A program made the position numbers and the translations under genes. A stretch of 64,000 nt of DNA from contig NZ_LT615227.1 of the NCBI RefSeq assembly GCF_900096755.1, positions 899,515-963,514 on the forward strand, read 5' to 3'. This document shows, in pieces, positions 27,307 to 36,244 of the stretch; positions within the stretch are counted from its first letter, which is position 1, and each line of letters begins with the position of its first letter. The notes under the pieces were generated by a model, which saw only the letters and a program-made list of their open reading frames with translations, made no database searches and was not told the origin of the DNA. The stretch is from Polynucleobacter necessarius. Lineage in GTDB: Bacteria; Pseudomonadota; Gammaproteobacteria; Burkholderiales; Burkholderiaceae.

Positions 27307-28084
27307 ATGCCAACAAAAAAATACCTAGCAAGACAGTCGCCAAGAAAACCACTAAGGCAGCTACAAAGACAACAACGAAGACAGCAAAGAAAGACGCTGC
27401 TGTGGCGTGCCGTTGTCAGTGGTGATTCGTCGTCGCATCGAGGCGCAAAAGGCGCGCTTTCATGCCAACGACAATATTTCTGCTTTTATTAAACCGGGCG
27501 AGTTAGAGGGGGTCTAGTAGATGAGGTTGCTCAAAAGATGCAAGAGGTGCTCGAGAGTTTGGTGATTGATACGCAAAATGATCACAACACACAGAACACT
27601 AGTCGCCGTGTAGCCAAGATGTATGTGCAAGAGGTTTTTAACGGCCGCTATGTTCATCAGCCAACCTTAACGAAGTTCCCCAACGTGAGTCGCTTAAACG
27701 AACTCATGATTATTGGGCCTATCACCGTAAGAAGTGCATGCTCCCATCACCTCTGCCCGATCATGGGCCGAATTTGGATTGGCGTGTTGCCAAGCAAGGA
27801 ATCGGCATTGATTGGTTTATCCAAGTATTCCCGCCTAACCGAGTGGGTCATGTGTAGGCCGCAAATTCAGGAAGAAGCGGTTGTGGAGCTAGCAGACATA
27901 CTGGAAAAAAATCAAACCTATCGGTGTTGCTGTTGTGATGGATGCCGATCACTTCTGTATGCAGTGGCGCGGCGTCAAGGATCGCGACTCGAAGATGATT
28001 AATAGCGTAATGCGTGGCGCATTCGCATTCTTAAGGGACTCCAATCTCAGAAGAGAGTTCTTGGCGTTAATTGATCGTAAGTGA
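27307..28084 (+). pseudogene. folE: GTP cyclohydrolase I, multiply frameshifted
   Basis: FolE opens the GTP imidazole ring, the first step to tetrahydrofolate. The pieces are in three frames: a Lys/Thr/Ala-rich N-terminus (27307-27415), VIRRRIEAQKARFHANDN to FIKPGELEG (to about 27510), LVDEVAQKMQEVLESLVI to LADILEK (to about 27910), and KPIGVAVVMDADHFCMQWRG to FLALIDRK with TGA at 28082-28084. The zinc/active-site motif CSHHLCPIMGRIWIG is intact. Adding one base near 27318 (A7), 27420, 27508 (G5) and 27908 (A7) would restore the frame. Four lesions in one gene are unlikely to be tolerated in an essential folate gene, so assembly error or advanced decay must be considered. Confidence 0.87.
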
Positions 28085-28109
28085 TTTGAGCCTCTTTGAT
28101 TTATTTGCG

Positions 28110-28140
28110 AAAAAGCCGCTCCCTGTGAACGGCTTTTTCT
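28110..28140 (+). terminator. rho-independent terminator after folE
   Basis: AAAAAGCCG (28110-28118) pairs with CGGCTTTTT (28130-28138) across an 11-base loop, followed by CTTTG. The perfect 9-bp stem with A and T flanks should work in both directions. It lies 26 bases after the folE stop. Confidence 0.85.
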
Positions 28141-28203
28141 TTGTTACTCGTCTATAAAGTCGCTACACTTAGACTATTCATTCTTTGATCAAGAGCGCTA
28201 TTT

Positions 28204-28410
28204 ATGTTTAATACCTTTATATATGCCGTGTTTGCATTAGCGCTCCTCGCATGCACTAGCTTCCCCGATCAAAATCAAGATCCCGCTAAAAATAATCCAG
28301 TGACCTATCGTCAAGACCTGAAGGATTGCAAAGATGTTTATCCAGAAGCAGGATTAGGCGTGCACCTAAAACAGTGGGATGGTTGCATGAGATTAAAGGG
28401 TTGGAAATAG
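28204..28410 (+). CDS. small putative lipoprotein
   Basis: A 68-residue protein with a signal peptide and a lipobox LLAC giving C17. The mature part has further cysteines in KDCKDVYPEAG and WDGCMRLKGWK. No family is recognised. A lone small lipoprotein between a terminator and the HiPIP gene; the conserved-looking CMRLKGW ending resembles the ends of several short betaproteobacterial lipoproteins. Confidence 0.6.
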   Translation: MFNTFIYAVFALALLACTSFPDQNQDPAKNNPVTYRQDLKDCKDVYPEAGLGVHLKQWDGCMRLKGWK

Positions 28411-28580
28411 GTCGGCATCAGGCGCCATCTTGCTGAGAATAATTCTCAACTATATTGTTATATAAATCATGGGCTTAGCGCTTCGCTAGCAACCCAAAAA
28501 CATCTCCACTATGATCGGGTTTAGTTTTATAGGTGCATATCCCTTGCATATTATTTGCTGTTTTACTTTTTGGAGAACCC

Positions 28581-28901
28581 ATGAAAAATAGTCGTCGCCA
28601 ATTTATGATTTTGTCTGCTGCTGGTGCCTGTACTTTGGCATTGAACGGTAAAGTTCAAGCTCAAGCTCAAGCTCAAGCTATGGTTGCTGAAACAGACCCA
28701 CAAGCTGCTGCATTGGGTTACAAGGCTGATGCCTCTAAAGTAGATAAAGCGAAGTTTGCTAAGTATGCTGCTGGTCAACAGTGCGACAACTGTGCCTTGT
28801 ATCAAGGTAAAACTGGCTCTGCTGCTGGTGGTTGCTCATTATTTGCTGGCAAACAAGTTGCTGGTAAAGGCTGGTGTTCTGCTTACGCTAAAAAGGCGTA
28901 A
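28581..28901 (+). CDS. high-potential iron-sulfur protein (HiPIP)
   Basis: Periplasmic [4Fe-4S] electron carrier. The start is ATG 28581, after a TGGAGAA ribosome-binding site. A Tat-type signal (SRRQFMILSAAGACTLALNG) precedes an Ala/Gln repeat. The mature domain (about 45-106) has the four cluster ligands in QQCDNCALYQG, GGCSLFAG and GKGWCSAY. The length of 106 residues is normal. It is flanked downstream by a perfect terminator, so it is probably monocistronic. HiPIPs usually donate electrons to a terminal oxidase or photosynthetic reaction centre; the partner is not in the window. Confidence 0.93.
   Translation: MKNSRRQFMILSAAGACTLALNGKVQAQAQAQAMVAETDPQAAALGYKADASKVDKAKFAKYAAGQQCDNCALYQGKTGSAAGGCSLFAGKQVAGKGWCSAYAKKA
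28656..28679 (+). repeat. CAAGCT hexamer repeat, four copies, in the HiPIP signal region
   Basis: Four exact CAAGCT units code for a Gln-Ala run next to the Tat signal cleavage region of the HiPIP. Because each unit is two codons, copy changes keep the frame. Confidence 0.9.
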
Positions 28902-28942
28902 AACAGCAACAACCTTGCATTAAGCGCCGATTGATATCGGCC

Positions 28943-28984
28943 AATATAAAAGACTGCCAGTAATGCTGAGCAGTCTTTTATATT
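28943..28984. terminator. perfect 15-bp bidirectional terminator hairpin after HiPIP
   Basis: AATATAAAAGACTGC (28943-28957) and its exact reverse complement (28970-28984) flank a 12-base loop; the arms contribute A- and T-rich tails on both strands. Confidence 0.85.
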
Positions 28985-29005
28985 GCCTTAAAGAACACCA
29001 TCGTA

Positions 29006-29033
29006 GGGCTGTAGAGGGGTGGGGGTAGGGGGG
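29006..29033 (+). other. G-quadruplex-type motif upstream of the HPP gene
   Basis: Four runs of three or more guanines, GGG, GGGG, GGGGG and GGGGGG, are separated by loops of 7, 1 and 2 bases. This satisfies the usual G3+N1-7 pattern on the plus strand. It lies between the HiPIP terminator and the HPP-family gene, about 90 bases before its start. Confidence 0.6.
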
Positions 29034-29123
29034 CTGGTGAGATGCAGGAGTCTCGCATTTTTGTTGTTTATGATGCATTAATTACAAAATATAAAAAACT
29101 GAACGAGACTAATTGCATCCCTT

Positions 29124-29664
29124 ATGAAACATACCGCTAAATATTTATTGCATCGTGCTGCCTTTTACTTTGGCGGAGATCAGCCTGCAGTGAGTTGGGC
29201 TGAGCGTTTGAGATCTTGTGCTGGCGCTTTTGTGGGTCTGATATTAGTGCTGACTGTGGCGAAGATGCTCGGTGAGTTCAGTGGTGTTGAGGAGTGGCTA
29301 ATGGCTTCTCTAGGTGCTAGTTGCACTCTTGGTCTTTGCTTTACCGGGTAGTCCAATGGCGCAGCCGTGGGCGGTGATTGCAGGCAACACCTTATCCGCC
29401 TTTGTTGGTATTGCTGCAGCAATCTTGATTGATCAGCCCTTATTGGCCATGCCAATTGCGGCAAGTCTTTCGATTATGGGAATGTTTGCGTTGCGCTGTT
29501 TGCATCCGCCTGCCGCTGCTGCGGCACTGATTGCCATCTTGGGTCATGTAACCAGTTACCGCTACGCGCTCTTTCCGGTGATGATTGATTCGGTTTTATT
29601 GGTGCTTGCGGGGGCAATTTATAGCAATTTGACTGGTAAGCCCTATCCAAATAGGCCTAAATAA
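29124..29664 (+). pseudogene. HPP family membrane protein, frameshifted
   Basis: HPP proteins are small membrane proteins; some members have been linked to nitrite transport in plastids. The first frame runs MKHTAKYLLHRAAFYFGGDQ to WLMASLGAS, then leaves the family sequence and stops at 29351. A second frame continues ALLVFALPGSPMAQPWAVIA, GNTLSAFVGIAAAILIDQPL and the defining CLHPPAAAAALIAILG. Removing one T at 29321-29322 joins them (GASALLVFALPGSP). Unlike most lesions here this is an extra base rather than a missing one. About four membrane helices are present in the repaired 180-residue protein. Confidence 0.8.
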
Positions 29665-29758
29665 GTTTTTAAGCAGGTTTTGACCCCTTAAAAACCTATA
29701 TATTAGGCCAATTTTTCATTAAATAACGATAAATAAATCTAAATAACGTTAATTTGCT

Positions 29759-29905
29759 TTAAATGAGGTTATTTTCTCTTTGTGGCTGCAATAGAGGCGA
29801 TGCAGTCTTTAATGCCGTAATTGTGGTATTTTCCTTTTTAAGGGGCTGGGCGCATTCCACCACAGAGTTACGAACATTGATTTTTGGGGTATTACCTGAG
29901 GTCAT
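29759..29905 (-). CDS. small hypothetical protein, possibly frameshifted
   Basis: ATG at 29905 is preceded by AGGAG with a 5-base spacer, an excellent ribosome-binding site. It reads MTSGNTPKINVRNSVVECAQ and continues to 48 residues. If one A is added to the A5 run near 29844 the protein would instead end KKGKYHNYGIKDCIASI and so on, at TAA 29769-29771, which looks more protein-like. No family is recognised. It occupies most of the gap between the HPP gene and manC; the rest of the gap (29665-29758) is AT-rich with two AAATAACG direct repeats. Confidence 0.4.
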   Translation of the reverse strand: MTSGNTPKINVRNSVVECAQPLKKENTTITALKTASPLLQPQRENNLI

Positions 29906-30079
29906 ATTGGCTCCTATTTCTTTCTTATGTTGATGAATACAGCGCTATCTTGCGCTCTTTAGCCCTTCAGTGCCTATTTTATAAAAGATTTTGGCTGCGT
30001 ATAAAGCGATAAAATCTAGGGTTAATTGCACAAAAACCGTAAAATTGCACAATACATTCAAAAGGTTAGCTATTTGCTT

Positions 30080-31549
30080 ATGACGCAAGTTTTGCCCATA
30101 ATTCTCTGTGGGGGGTCTGGAACTCGTCTTTGGCCCCTTTCCCGCTCTGGGTTTCCAAAGCAATTTTTAGTGTTGTCGGGTGACGGCTCTAATCAAAGTT
30201 TGTTTCAGCAGGCTATTGGCCGCATTCATTCAGTTGCAAGCAAAGAAGTTTCATTAGGTAAGACAGTGATCGTTACCAATGAAGAGCATCGTTTCTTAGC
30301 GCTCGATCAATTACGCGAATTAAAAAATACACTACACAACGTCGATGCCACTTTATTGCTCGAACCATCTGGCAGAAATACAGCGCCCGCATTAACGCTT
30401 GCCGCACTCTTTGCGCAAGAGCAAGGCCAGGATCCTATTTTGGTGGTAACTCCAGCAGATCAAACCGTTACCAATCCGGCGGCATTTACTAAGGCATTGG
30501 CTGACAGTATTGCGATTGCGCAAACGGGTGCGATTGCGATTTTAGGTATTACACCTTCTGCACCAGAAACTGGATACGGTTACATCAAAGTGCAAAACGG
30601 TAGCTCTGATAGCGGACTGGTTGTGGAGCGCTTTGTAGAAAAACCGAATGAAGCTACGGCTAAGCAGTATCTGGCAGAGGGCGGTTACTTTTGGAATGGC
30701 GGCATGTTTGTGCTCAAAGCCAGTGTTTGGCTTGCCGCTCTTAAGGAGTTTCGTCCGGACATCCTGTCTGCTACTGAAAAAGCCTGGAAAGATAAGGCGG
30801 TTGATGCATCGGGTGACGCGCAGTTCATTCGCCCTGCAAAAGAATTATTTAACGCCATACCAAGCGAGTCAGTGGACTATGCTGTTATCGAAAAATGCCC
30901 TGGTAAGCTGCCCATCAAGATGGTGGAGTTGGATGCCGGTTGGAATGATTTAGGCGCATGGGATGCTGTGTGGCAAGCAGGCAAACAGGATGCGCAAGGT
31001 AACGTCACTAGCGGCGATGCCTTGGTGAGTAATTCGAAGAACTCACTCATTCATGCAAGTAGTCGTTTGGTGAGCGCGGTTGGAGTTGAAAACCTCATCA
31101 TTGTTGAAACTGCAGATGCTGTACTTGTTGCCGATCGTAAAAATAGCCAAGACGTCAAAAATATTGTTAGCAAGCTTGAGTCACAAAAGCGTGAAGAGAA
31201 GAGCTTGCACCGCAAGGTTTCTCGTCCTTGGGGTTGGTATGACAGTGTCGATGAGGGTGAGCGCTTTAAGGTAAAGCGTATTCAGGTTAAGCCTGGTGCT
31301 AGTTTGTCTCTGCAAATGCATCATCACCGTGCCGAGCATTGGATTGTGGTGAAGGGTACCGCTGAGATTACCAATGGCGATCAAGTATTGCTGCTGACTG
31401 AGAACCAGAGCACTTATATTCCCCAGGGGCAAACCCATCGTCTGGCCAACCCAGGCAAGACACCACTAGAGATTATTGAAGTGCAGTCCGGAAGTTATTT
31501 GGGTGAAGACGATATTGTGCGTTTTGAAGATACCTACGGTAGAAGTTAA
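30080..31549 (+). CDS. manC: mannose-1-phosphate guanylyltransferase / mannose-6-phosphate isomerase
   Basis: Makes GDP-mannose for the gmd-fcl pathway just downstream. The N-terminal nucleotidyltransferase has LCGGSGTRLWPLSRSGFPKQ at residues 10-30, and FVEKPNEATAKQYLAEG near 190. The C-terminal cupin isomerase domain (about 375-489) has RPWGWYDSVDEGERFKVKRI, LQMHHHRAEHW with metal-binding His, and STYIPQGQTHRLANPGK. I choose ATG 30080 (MTQVLPIILCG) over an upstream TTG. First gene of manC-gmd-fcl; manB is not in the window. Confidence 0.94.
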   Translation: MTQVLPIILCGGSGTRLWPLSRSGFPKQFLVLSGDGSNQSLFQQAIGRIHSVASKEVSLGKTVIVTNEEHRFLALDQLRELKNTLHNVDATLLLEPSGRNTAPALTLAALFAQEQGQDPILVVTPADQTVTNPAAFTKALADSIAIAQTGAIAILGITPSAPETGYGYIKVQNGSSDSGLVVERFVEKPNEATAKQYLAEGGYFWNGGMFVLKASVWLAALKEFRPDILSATEKAWKDKAVDASGDAQFIRPAKELFNAIPSESVDYAVIEKCPGKLPIKMVELDAGWNDLGAWDAVWQAGKQDAQGNVTSGDALVSNSKNSLIHASSRLVSAVGVENLIIVETADAVLVADRKNSQDVKNIVSKLESQKREEKSLHRKVSRPWGWYDSVDEGERFKVKRIQVKPGASLSLQMHHHRAEHWIVVKGTAEITNGDQVLLLTENQSTYIPQGQTHRLANPGKTPLEIIEVQSGSYLGEDDIVRFEDTYGRS

Positions 31550-31602
31550 GTAAAAGCAGTTAATACATTAAGCAAATTAAGTAAACAAAGAAGAGTCAAT
31601 AT

Positions 31603-32730
31603 ATGAGTAAGCAAAAAGTCGCGTTAATCACTGGTATTACTGGTCAAGATGGTTCATACCTTGCCGAGTTCTTATTGGAAAAAGGCTACATCGTTCATGG
31701 CATTAAGCGCCGCGCCTCTTCTTTTAATACCGAGCGTATTGATCACATTTATCAAGACCCGCACATTAATCATCCGGATTTAATTCTTCACTACGGTGAT
31801 TTAACGGATACCAGTAATTTGGTGCGCATTATTAAGTTGTGCCAACCTGATGAGATTTACAACTTGGGCGCGCAGAGTCACGTTGCTGTCTCATTTGAGT
31901 CTCCTGAATACACGGCGGATGTTGATGCAATGGGCCCATTGCGCATGCTAGAAGCCATTCGTATTTTGGGTTTAGAAAAGAAAACCCGTTTCTATCAAGC
32001 ATCAACATCAGAGCTTTATGGTTTGGTACAAGAGATTCCACAAAAGGAAACCACTCCTTTCTACCCAAGAAGCCCATACGCAGTAGCAAAGATGTATGCC
32101 TACTGGATCACAGTCAACTATCGTGAAGCTTATGGTATTTATGCTTGTAACGGCATTTTGTTTAACCACGAATCCAAGCGTCGTGGCGAGACTTTCGTAA
32201 CACGCAAGGTGACTCGCGGTTTAGCAAATATTGCTCAAGGTCTTGAGAAGTGCCTCTACATGGGTAATATCGATGCCTTGCGTGACTGGGGTCATGCAAA
32301 AGACTACGTACGTATGCAGTGGTTGATGCTTCAGCAAGATAAGCCGGAAGATTTTGTGATTGCAACTGGTGTGCAGTTCACTGTTCGTGAATTTATTATC
32401 CGCAGCGCAAAGCAATTGGGCATTACCTTGAAGTTTGAAGGTTCTGCTGAGAACGAAAAGGCTATTGTTGCTTCTATTGAGGGCGATAAAGCGCCGGCAC
32501 TCAAAGTGGGCGATGTTGTTGTTCAAATCGACCCACGCTACTACCGCCCAACGGAAGTAGAAACTCTCCTGGGCGATCCAACCAAAGCTAAAGAAAAGCT
32601 TGGCTGGGTTCCAGAAATTACCCTGGATGAAATGATTGTTGAGATGGTGGCAAGTGATTTGGATAAAGCCAAGCAACATGCATTGTTAAGCAAACATGGA
32701 TTCTCGGTATCAGTTAGTAAGGAAAATTAA
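31603..32730 (+). CDS. gmd: GDP-mannose 4,6-dehydratase
   Basis: Converts GDP-mannose to GDP-4-keto-6-deoxymannose. The NADP motif [19 protein letters not shown] is at residues 10-28 and the Gmd-specific [19 protein letters not shown] follows. [17 protein letters not shown] gives the catalytic Thr/Glu, and [14 protein letters not shown] the YxxxK pair. [18 protein letters not shown] is typical. The 375-residue length is normal. It lies between manC and fcl and completes the GDP-L-fucose route with them. Confidence 0.96.
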   Translation: MSKQKVALITGITGQDGSYLAEFLLEKGYIVHGIKRRASSFNTERIDHIYQDPHINHPDLILHYGDLTDTSNLVRIIKLCQPDEIYNLGAQSHVAVSFESPEYTADVDAMGPLRMLEAIRILGLEKKTRFYQASTSELYGLVQEIPQKETTPFYPRSPYAVAKMYAYWITVNYREAYGIYACNGILFNHESKRRGETFVTRKVTRGLANIAQGLEKCLYMGNIDALRDWGHAKDYVRMQWLMLQQDKPEDFVIATGVQFTVREFIIRSAKQLGITLKFEGSAENEKAIVASIEGDKAPALKVGDVVVQIDPRYYRPTEVETLLGDPTKAKEKLGWVPEITLDEMIVEMVASDLDKAKQHALLSKHGFSVSVSKEN

Positions 32731-32760
32731 TTCGTAACGTCATTCGAAAACTCAAAATTA

Positions 32761-33741
32761 ATGCCAACTGATTTAAATCAAAAGATCTATGTAGCTGGTC
32801 ACCGCGGTATGGTGGGTTCAGCCATTGTGCGCAATTTGAAGGCTCAAGGTTATAAAAATATTATTGAGCGCACCCATGCTCAATTAGATTTAACCAATCA
32901 AGCTGCTGTTCAAGCCTTCTTCGAAACAGAAAAGCCGGATCAGGTTTATATGGCCGCTGCGAAGGTCGGCGGTATTCATGCAAACAATACTTTTCCAGCA
33001 GAGTTCATTTATGACAATTTGATGGTCCAAAATAATGTGATCCATCAGGCTTTTTTAAATGGCGTTAAGCGATTACTCTTTTTGGGATCTAGTTGCATCT
33101 ATCCTCGCTTGGCTCCTCAGCCGATGGGCGAGGACGCATTGCTGACTGGCAAGCTAGAGCCAACCAATGAGCCTTATGCGATTGCGAAGATTGCCGGCAT
33201 CAAGATGTGCGAGAGTTATAACCGTCAATATGGTGCTTCCCAGGGCATTGATTACCGTTCGGTCATGCCGACTAATCTTTATGGTCCTGGTGATAACTAC
33301 CACCCTGAAAATAGCCACGTTATTCCAGCGCTCATTAGAAGATTTCATGAGGCAAAGTTGGCCAATGCTCCAGAAGTGTTAATTTGGGGCACGGGTACGC
33401 CAAAGCGTGAGTTCCTATTTGTTGACGATATGGCTGCCGCTTCGATCTTTGTAATGCAGCTGGAAAAAGCGCAATACGATGCGAAAACTGAACCAATGCA
33501 AAGTCATATCAATGTAGGTTTTGGTGATGATGTGTCGATTGCGCAATTGGCTGCTGCGGTTGCTAAGGTAACAGGGTATCAAGGCAAGATTGGTTTTGAT
33601 CCTAGCAAGCCTGATGGCTCTCCAAGAAAGTTAATGAACTCATCACGCTTAAATCGTATGGGTTGGAATCCGAAGGTCAATCTAGAGCAAGGTCTGGCCG
33701 TTGCTTATCAAGAATTTTTGCAAGGTGACGTTCGGGGATAA
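32761..33741 (+). CDS. fcl: GDP-L-fucose synthase
   Basis: Epimerises and reduces GDP-4-keto-6-deoxymannose to GDP-L-fucose. The NADP motif [17 protein letters not shown] is at residues 10-26; [18 protein letters not shown] and [17 protein letters not shown] are family signatures. The YxxxK pair is in [40 protein letters not shown] and [15 protein letters not shown] are also present. It has 326 residues. The GDP-fucose genes manC-gmd-fcl are in direct order with gaps of 53 and 30 bases. Confidence 0.95.
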   Translation: MPTDLNQKIYVAGHRGMVGSAIVRNLKAQGYKNIIERTHAQLDLTNQAAVQAFFETEKPDQVYMAAAKVGGIHANNTFPAEFIYDNLMVQNNVIHQAFLNGVKRLLFLGSSCIYPRLAPQPMGEDALLTGKLEPTNEPYAIAKIAGIKMCESYNRQYGASQGIDYRSVMPTNLYGPGDNYHPENSHVIPALIRRFHEAKLANAPEVLIWGTGTPKREFLFVDDMAAASIFVMQLEKAQYDAKTEPMQSHINVGFGDDVSIAQLAAAVAKVTGYQGKIGFDPSKPDGSPRKLMNSSRLNRMGWNPKVNLEQGLAVAYQEFLQGDVRG

Positions 33742-33801
33742 TCCCGGCGTATTCATGATCAATATTGCATTTTTGCATTCAAAAATTAGCCTGGGAAAAT
33801 T

Positions 33802-34817
33802 GTGAAGCGCTCTTTTCGAATTGATCATGCCTTTTTGCATTTAATCTTTGGCAGACGCTGGAGGGAAAAGGTCTGGGCATCGAAGGTAGACGCAAAAGCC
33901 TTGCATACCCAGATTAGGGTCTCAGGTACCCCGTTCATCAGTGACTATGATGGCGTTACTAGAACTAAACTCAATTTAGAGTTACCCAATTTCCCGTTTA
34001 ACCCAGGATTGCTGAAATTAAGTGATGGGTATTTGATGACGGTACGTAGCCGTGCACGTGCATCTAATTGCTTTAATGATCAGATTTTTATTCACAACCC
34101 CAATGCACCTGTGGATGTGAACTACCTCATTTATTTCAATGAGCAATTCCAGGTCACCAAAAAAGTTGTTTTGGACGAAAGCATCTTTGTACGGGATGGA
34201 TCCACCTGGACCCCGCCAATAGAGGATATTCGCCTCTTTTCTTGGGGTGATGAAGTGTGGGCGATTGGTGCTATTCATGCTCGAGGTGCCCGCAAGATTG
34301 AGCAAGCTCTATGCAAAATTCAAGGCGATGCGATTGTTGAGTATCAGGTGCTCACATCACCAGTAGGTTTAAGTGTCGAAAAGAATTGGATTCCGGTTCC
34401 TGGTGATGGCAAATTGAAGTTGATCTATAGCTTTGATCCATTTCAGGTGATGGTTATGGATTCACCAATGGGTAATCTTTAAGGCTGACAATATTCAAGC
34501 TGATGATGGCGATCATCCTTTCCGCGGTGGCTCGACTCTCATTCCTTATGGCTCGGGATATCGCTTTAGTGCATTCAGCCCCCATGGAATACCGAGGCGC
34601 TCGTTTATATACACACCACTTTGTACTATTTAATAAAGATCTTCAGTTAGCAGAAATTGGCAGACCGTTCTTTATTGAGCATCATGGCGTTGAATTTGCT
34701 GCGGGTAATGTGGCCCAGCAAGACGGTGTTGTGACTTCGTATGCTGTAGGCGATAGGGTAACTCGTTTGATGAAGATCCCAAATGTAGTCATTGAGAAGT
34801 TCTTGTCGGTTGAATAG
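33802..34817 (+). pseudogene. five-bladed propeller glycosidase-like protein (GH130/GH43-like), frameshifted
   Basis: The reconstructed protein of about 335 residues resembles the five-bladed beta-propeller enzymes acting on mannosides and related glycans. It has NPGLLKLSDGYLMTVRSRAR, an EDIRLFSWGDEVWAIGAIHA blade like the EDPR motif of GH130, EKNWIPVPGDGKLKLIYSFD, and later RLYTHHFVLFNKDLQLAEIG and EHHGVEFAAG. The first frame (GTG 33802) stops at 34482. A short second frame gives DDGDHPFRGGSTLIPYGSGY, and a third, from about 34570, gives ALVHSAPMEY to FLSVE. Two indels (about 34479 and 34572) are needed to repair it. Function is unproven; some homologues sit in glycan-assembly loci. Confidence 0.65.
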
Positions 34818-34829
34818 GGTATCAACGCA

Positions 34830-36212
34830 ATGATGGCTCGCAAGAACGGCAATGCCTTGGGTTTGGCATTAATTCTGATGAGTAGCTTACTCCTCGGAAT
34901 TTGGGCAACCAAGGACACCATTGCATTGCGCAACATCTTGTTGGTTTTGGGTGCCCTGTGCGCCATAGCTTTTCTATATCAATTTTTTCGCACTAAGAGC
35001 GTCAAAGCAAATGGCATCAATTGGCTGCCAATCATCTGTATCACGCTTGCGCTGTTGTGGGTTATAGCGCACTACTTTTTCTTATCTATTTCTCCGGCTG
35101 TGCAGCTTAAAGAGCTCACTTCTATTTGGTTGAGGTCCGCGCTTGCTAGTATTTTTGGTTTAGCAACGGGAATAGCGCTCATTAGGCAACCTCGCTCTAT
35201 TGGAATATTTTGGGCAGCTATCTTAATTAGCTTCCTAGTATTGTGTGCTCAATATTTACCGTTGGCATGGCAGTCACAAAACATCATTGTTCCTTTAAAT
35301 GTAGAGGACTTTAGGCGTTATATATACATTGGGAAAATTAACCCGATGTATATGGGTGTGCTGCTAATTGCCGGCTCTACTGGCTTACTGCTCGACGCAT
35401 TAAATTTTGGCGAAAAAGACTGGACAAGAAAAGCATGTATTTTTTGGTTGCTATGTTTGTTCGTTGCCATGTACTCATTTGCATTCATCATCAATACACG
35501 CTCTGGAATATTACTCGGGTCCCTAGTGGTCTTTGCTTGGTGCTTATATGGGGCATTTTTAGTATTGCGCAACAGAAATCATTTGACCTCCTTGGCATCA
35601 TCCAGTGCCAGTAAAGCAATTTTTGTTTTAGTGATTGCTTTAGTGCTTATTGGAATTTTTGCGAAACACCAAATTCAAAGAGATTCAGGCTGGCAGCAGC
35701 TGGTCGAGGATATCCAAATTGGTTATCAAGTTGAAAAATATCCGCATTGGCAGGACGTTAATCAGTATGGATTTCCGAAGACTGAAAGCGGCAAGGTGGT
35801 CACCTTTAATACCTATGAACGGATGGCCTGGGCAACCGCTGGAATTAAATCCATTCCCAATCACCCGTATGGTGTAGGTGTCCTACTTTTACCTCTTGGT
35901 TTGGCTGCTAAAGAGTTGTTTCCTGGGGTGACACCAATCTCAACCCATAGTGGATGGGTGGATTTAACACTTTCATTTGGCTTGCCCATGCTTGGCTTGC
36001 TGTTAGTGACTAATATCGCCGTTCTTTATTTTGCGATGAGGCAAAAGTCTCCCCTCAAATACAGCATGATCACCTTATCGATTACGATTTTTACTCTCTT
36101 CTTGGTTGGCGAGCTAAGTAATGGCCATAGCTTGGAGATGGTGTTTTATTTGTATGCTTTGATAGCTGGCACACAGATTGCCCAGAAAAGTAACGATGTC
36201 AGCTCTACTTAA
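34830..36212 (+). CDS. O-antigen ligase/polymerase family membrane protein
   Basis: A 460-residue polytopic protein with about ten hydrophobic helices. It has the large periplasmic loop and late conserved region typical of the Wzy/WaaL (Wzy_C) superfamily: FNTYERMAWATAGIKSIPNH, PYGVGVLLLPLGLAAKE and THSGWVDLTLSFGLPMLGLL, in which the His-containing segment after the loop is the functional site in ligases. It could polymerise repeat units or attach glycan to lipid A core (or to pilin). A second such gene lies at 41.9-43.2 kb, so one may be polymerase and the other ligase. Confidence 0.75.
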   Translation: MMARKNGNALGLALILMSSLLLGIWATKDTIALRNILLVLGALCAIAFLYQFFRTKSVKANGINWLPIICITLALLWVIAHYFFLSISPAVQLKELTSIWLRSALASIFGLATGIALIRQPRSIGIFWAAILISFLVLCAQYLPLAWQSQNIIVPLNVEDFRRYIYIGKINPMYMGVLLIAGSTGLLLDALNFGEKDWTRKACIFWLLCLFVAMYSFAFIINTRSGILLGSLVVFAWCLYGAFLVLRNRNHLTSLASSSASKAIFVLVIALVLIGIFAKHQIQRDSGWQQLVEDIQIGYQVEKYPHWQDVNQYGFPKTESGKVVTFNTYERMAWATAGIKSIPNHPYGVGVLLLPLGLAAKELFPGVTPISTHSGWVDLTLSFGLPMLGLLLVTNIAVLYFAMRQKSPLKYSMITLSITIFTLFLVGELSNGHSLEMVFYLYALIAGTQIAQKSNDVSST

Positions 36213-36244
36213 AATGGCTTAATTGATCAAGAAAACTTTTATCA

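Noticed and set aside
27307..27492. Separate 61-residue Arg/Gln-rich protein
   Set aside because: The neighbouring frame gives a Lys/Thr/Ala-rich tail leading into folE; this is an out-of-frame reading of a frameshifted gene.
30026..30079. Longer N-terminus for ManC from TTG 30026
   Set aside because: MTQVLPIILCG at 30080 is the usual ManC start; the additional residues are not family-like.
34503..34817. Independent 104-residue gene
   Set aside because: Its first 20 residues are out of frame and the rest is the C-terminus of the propeller protein.
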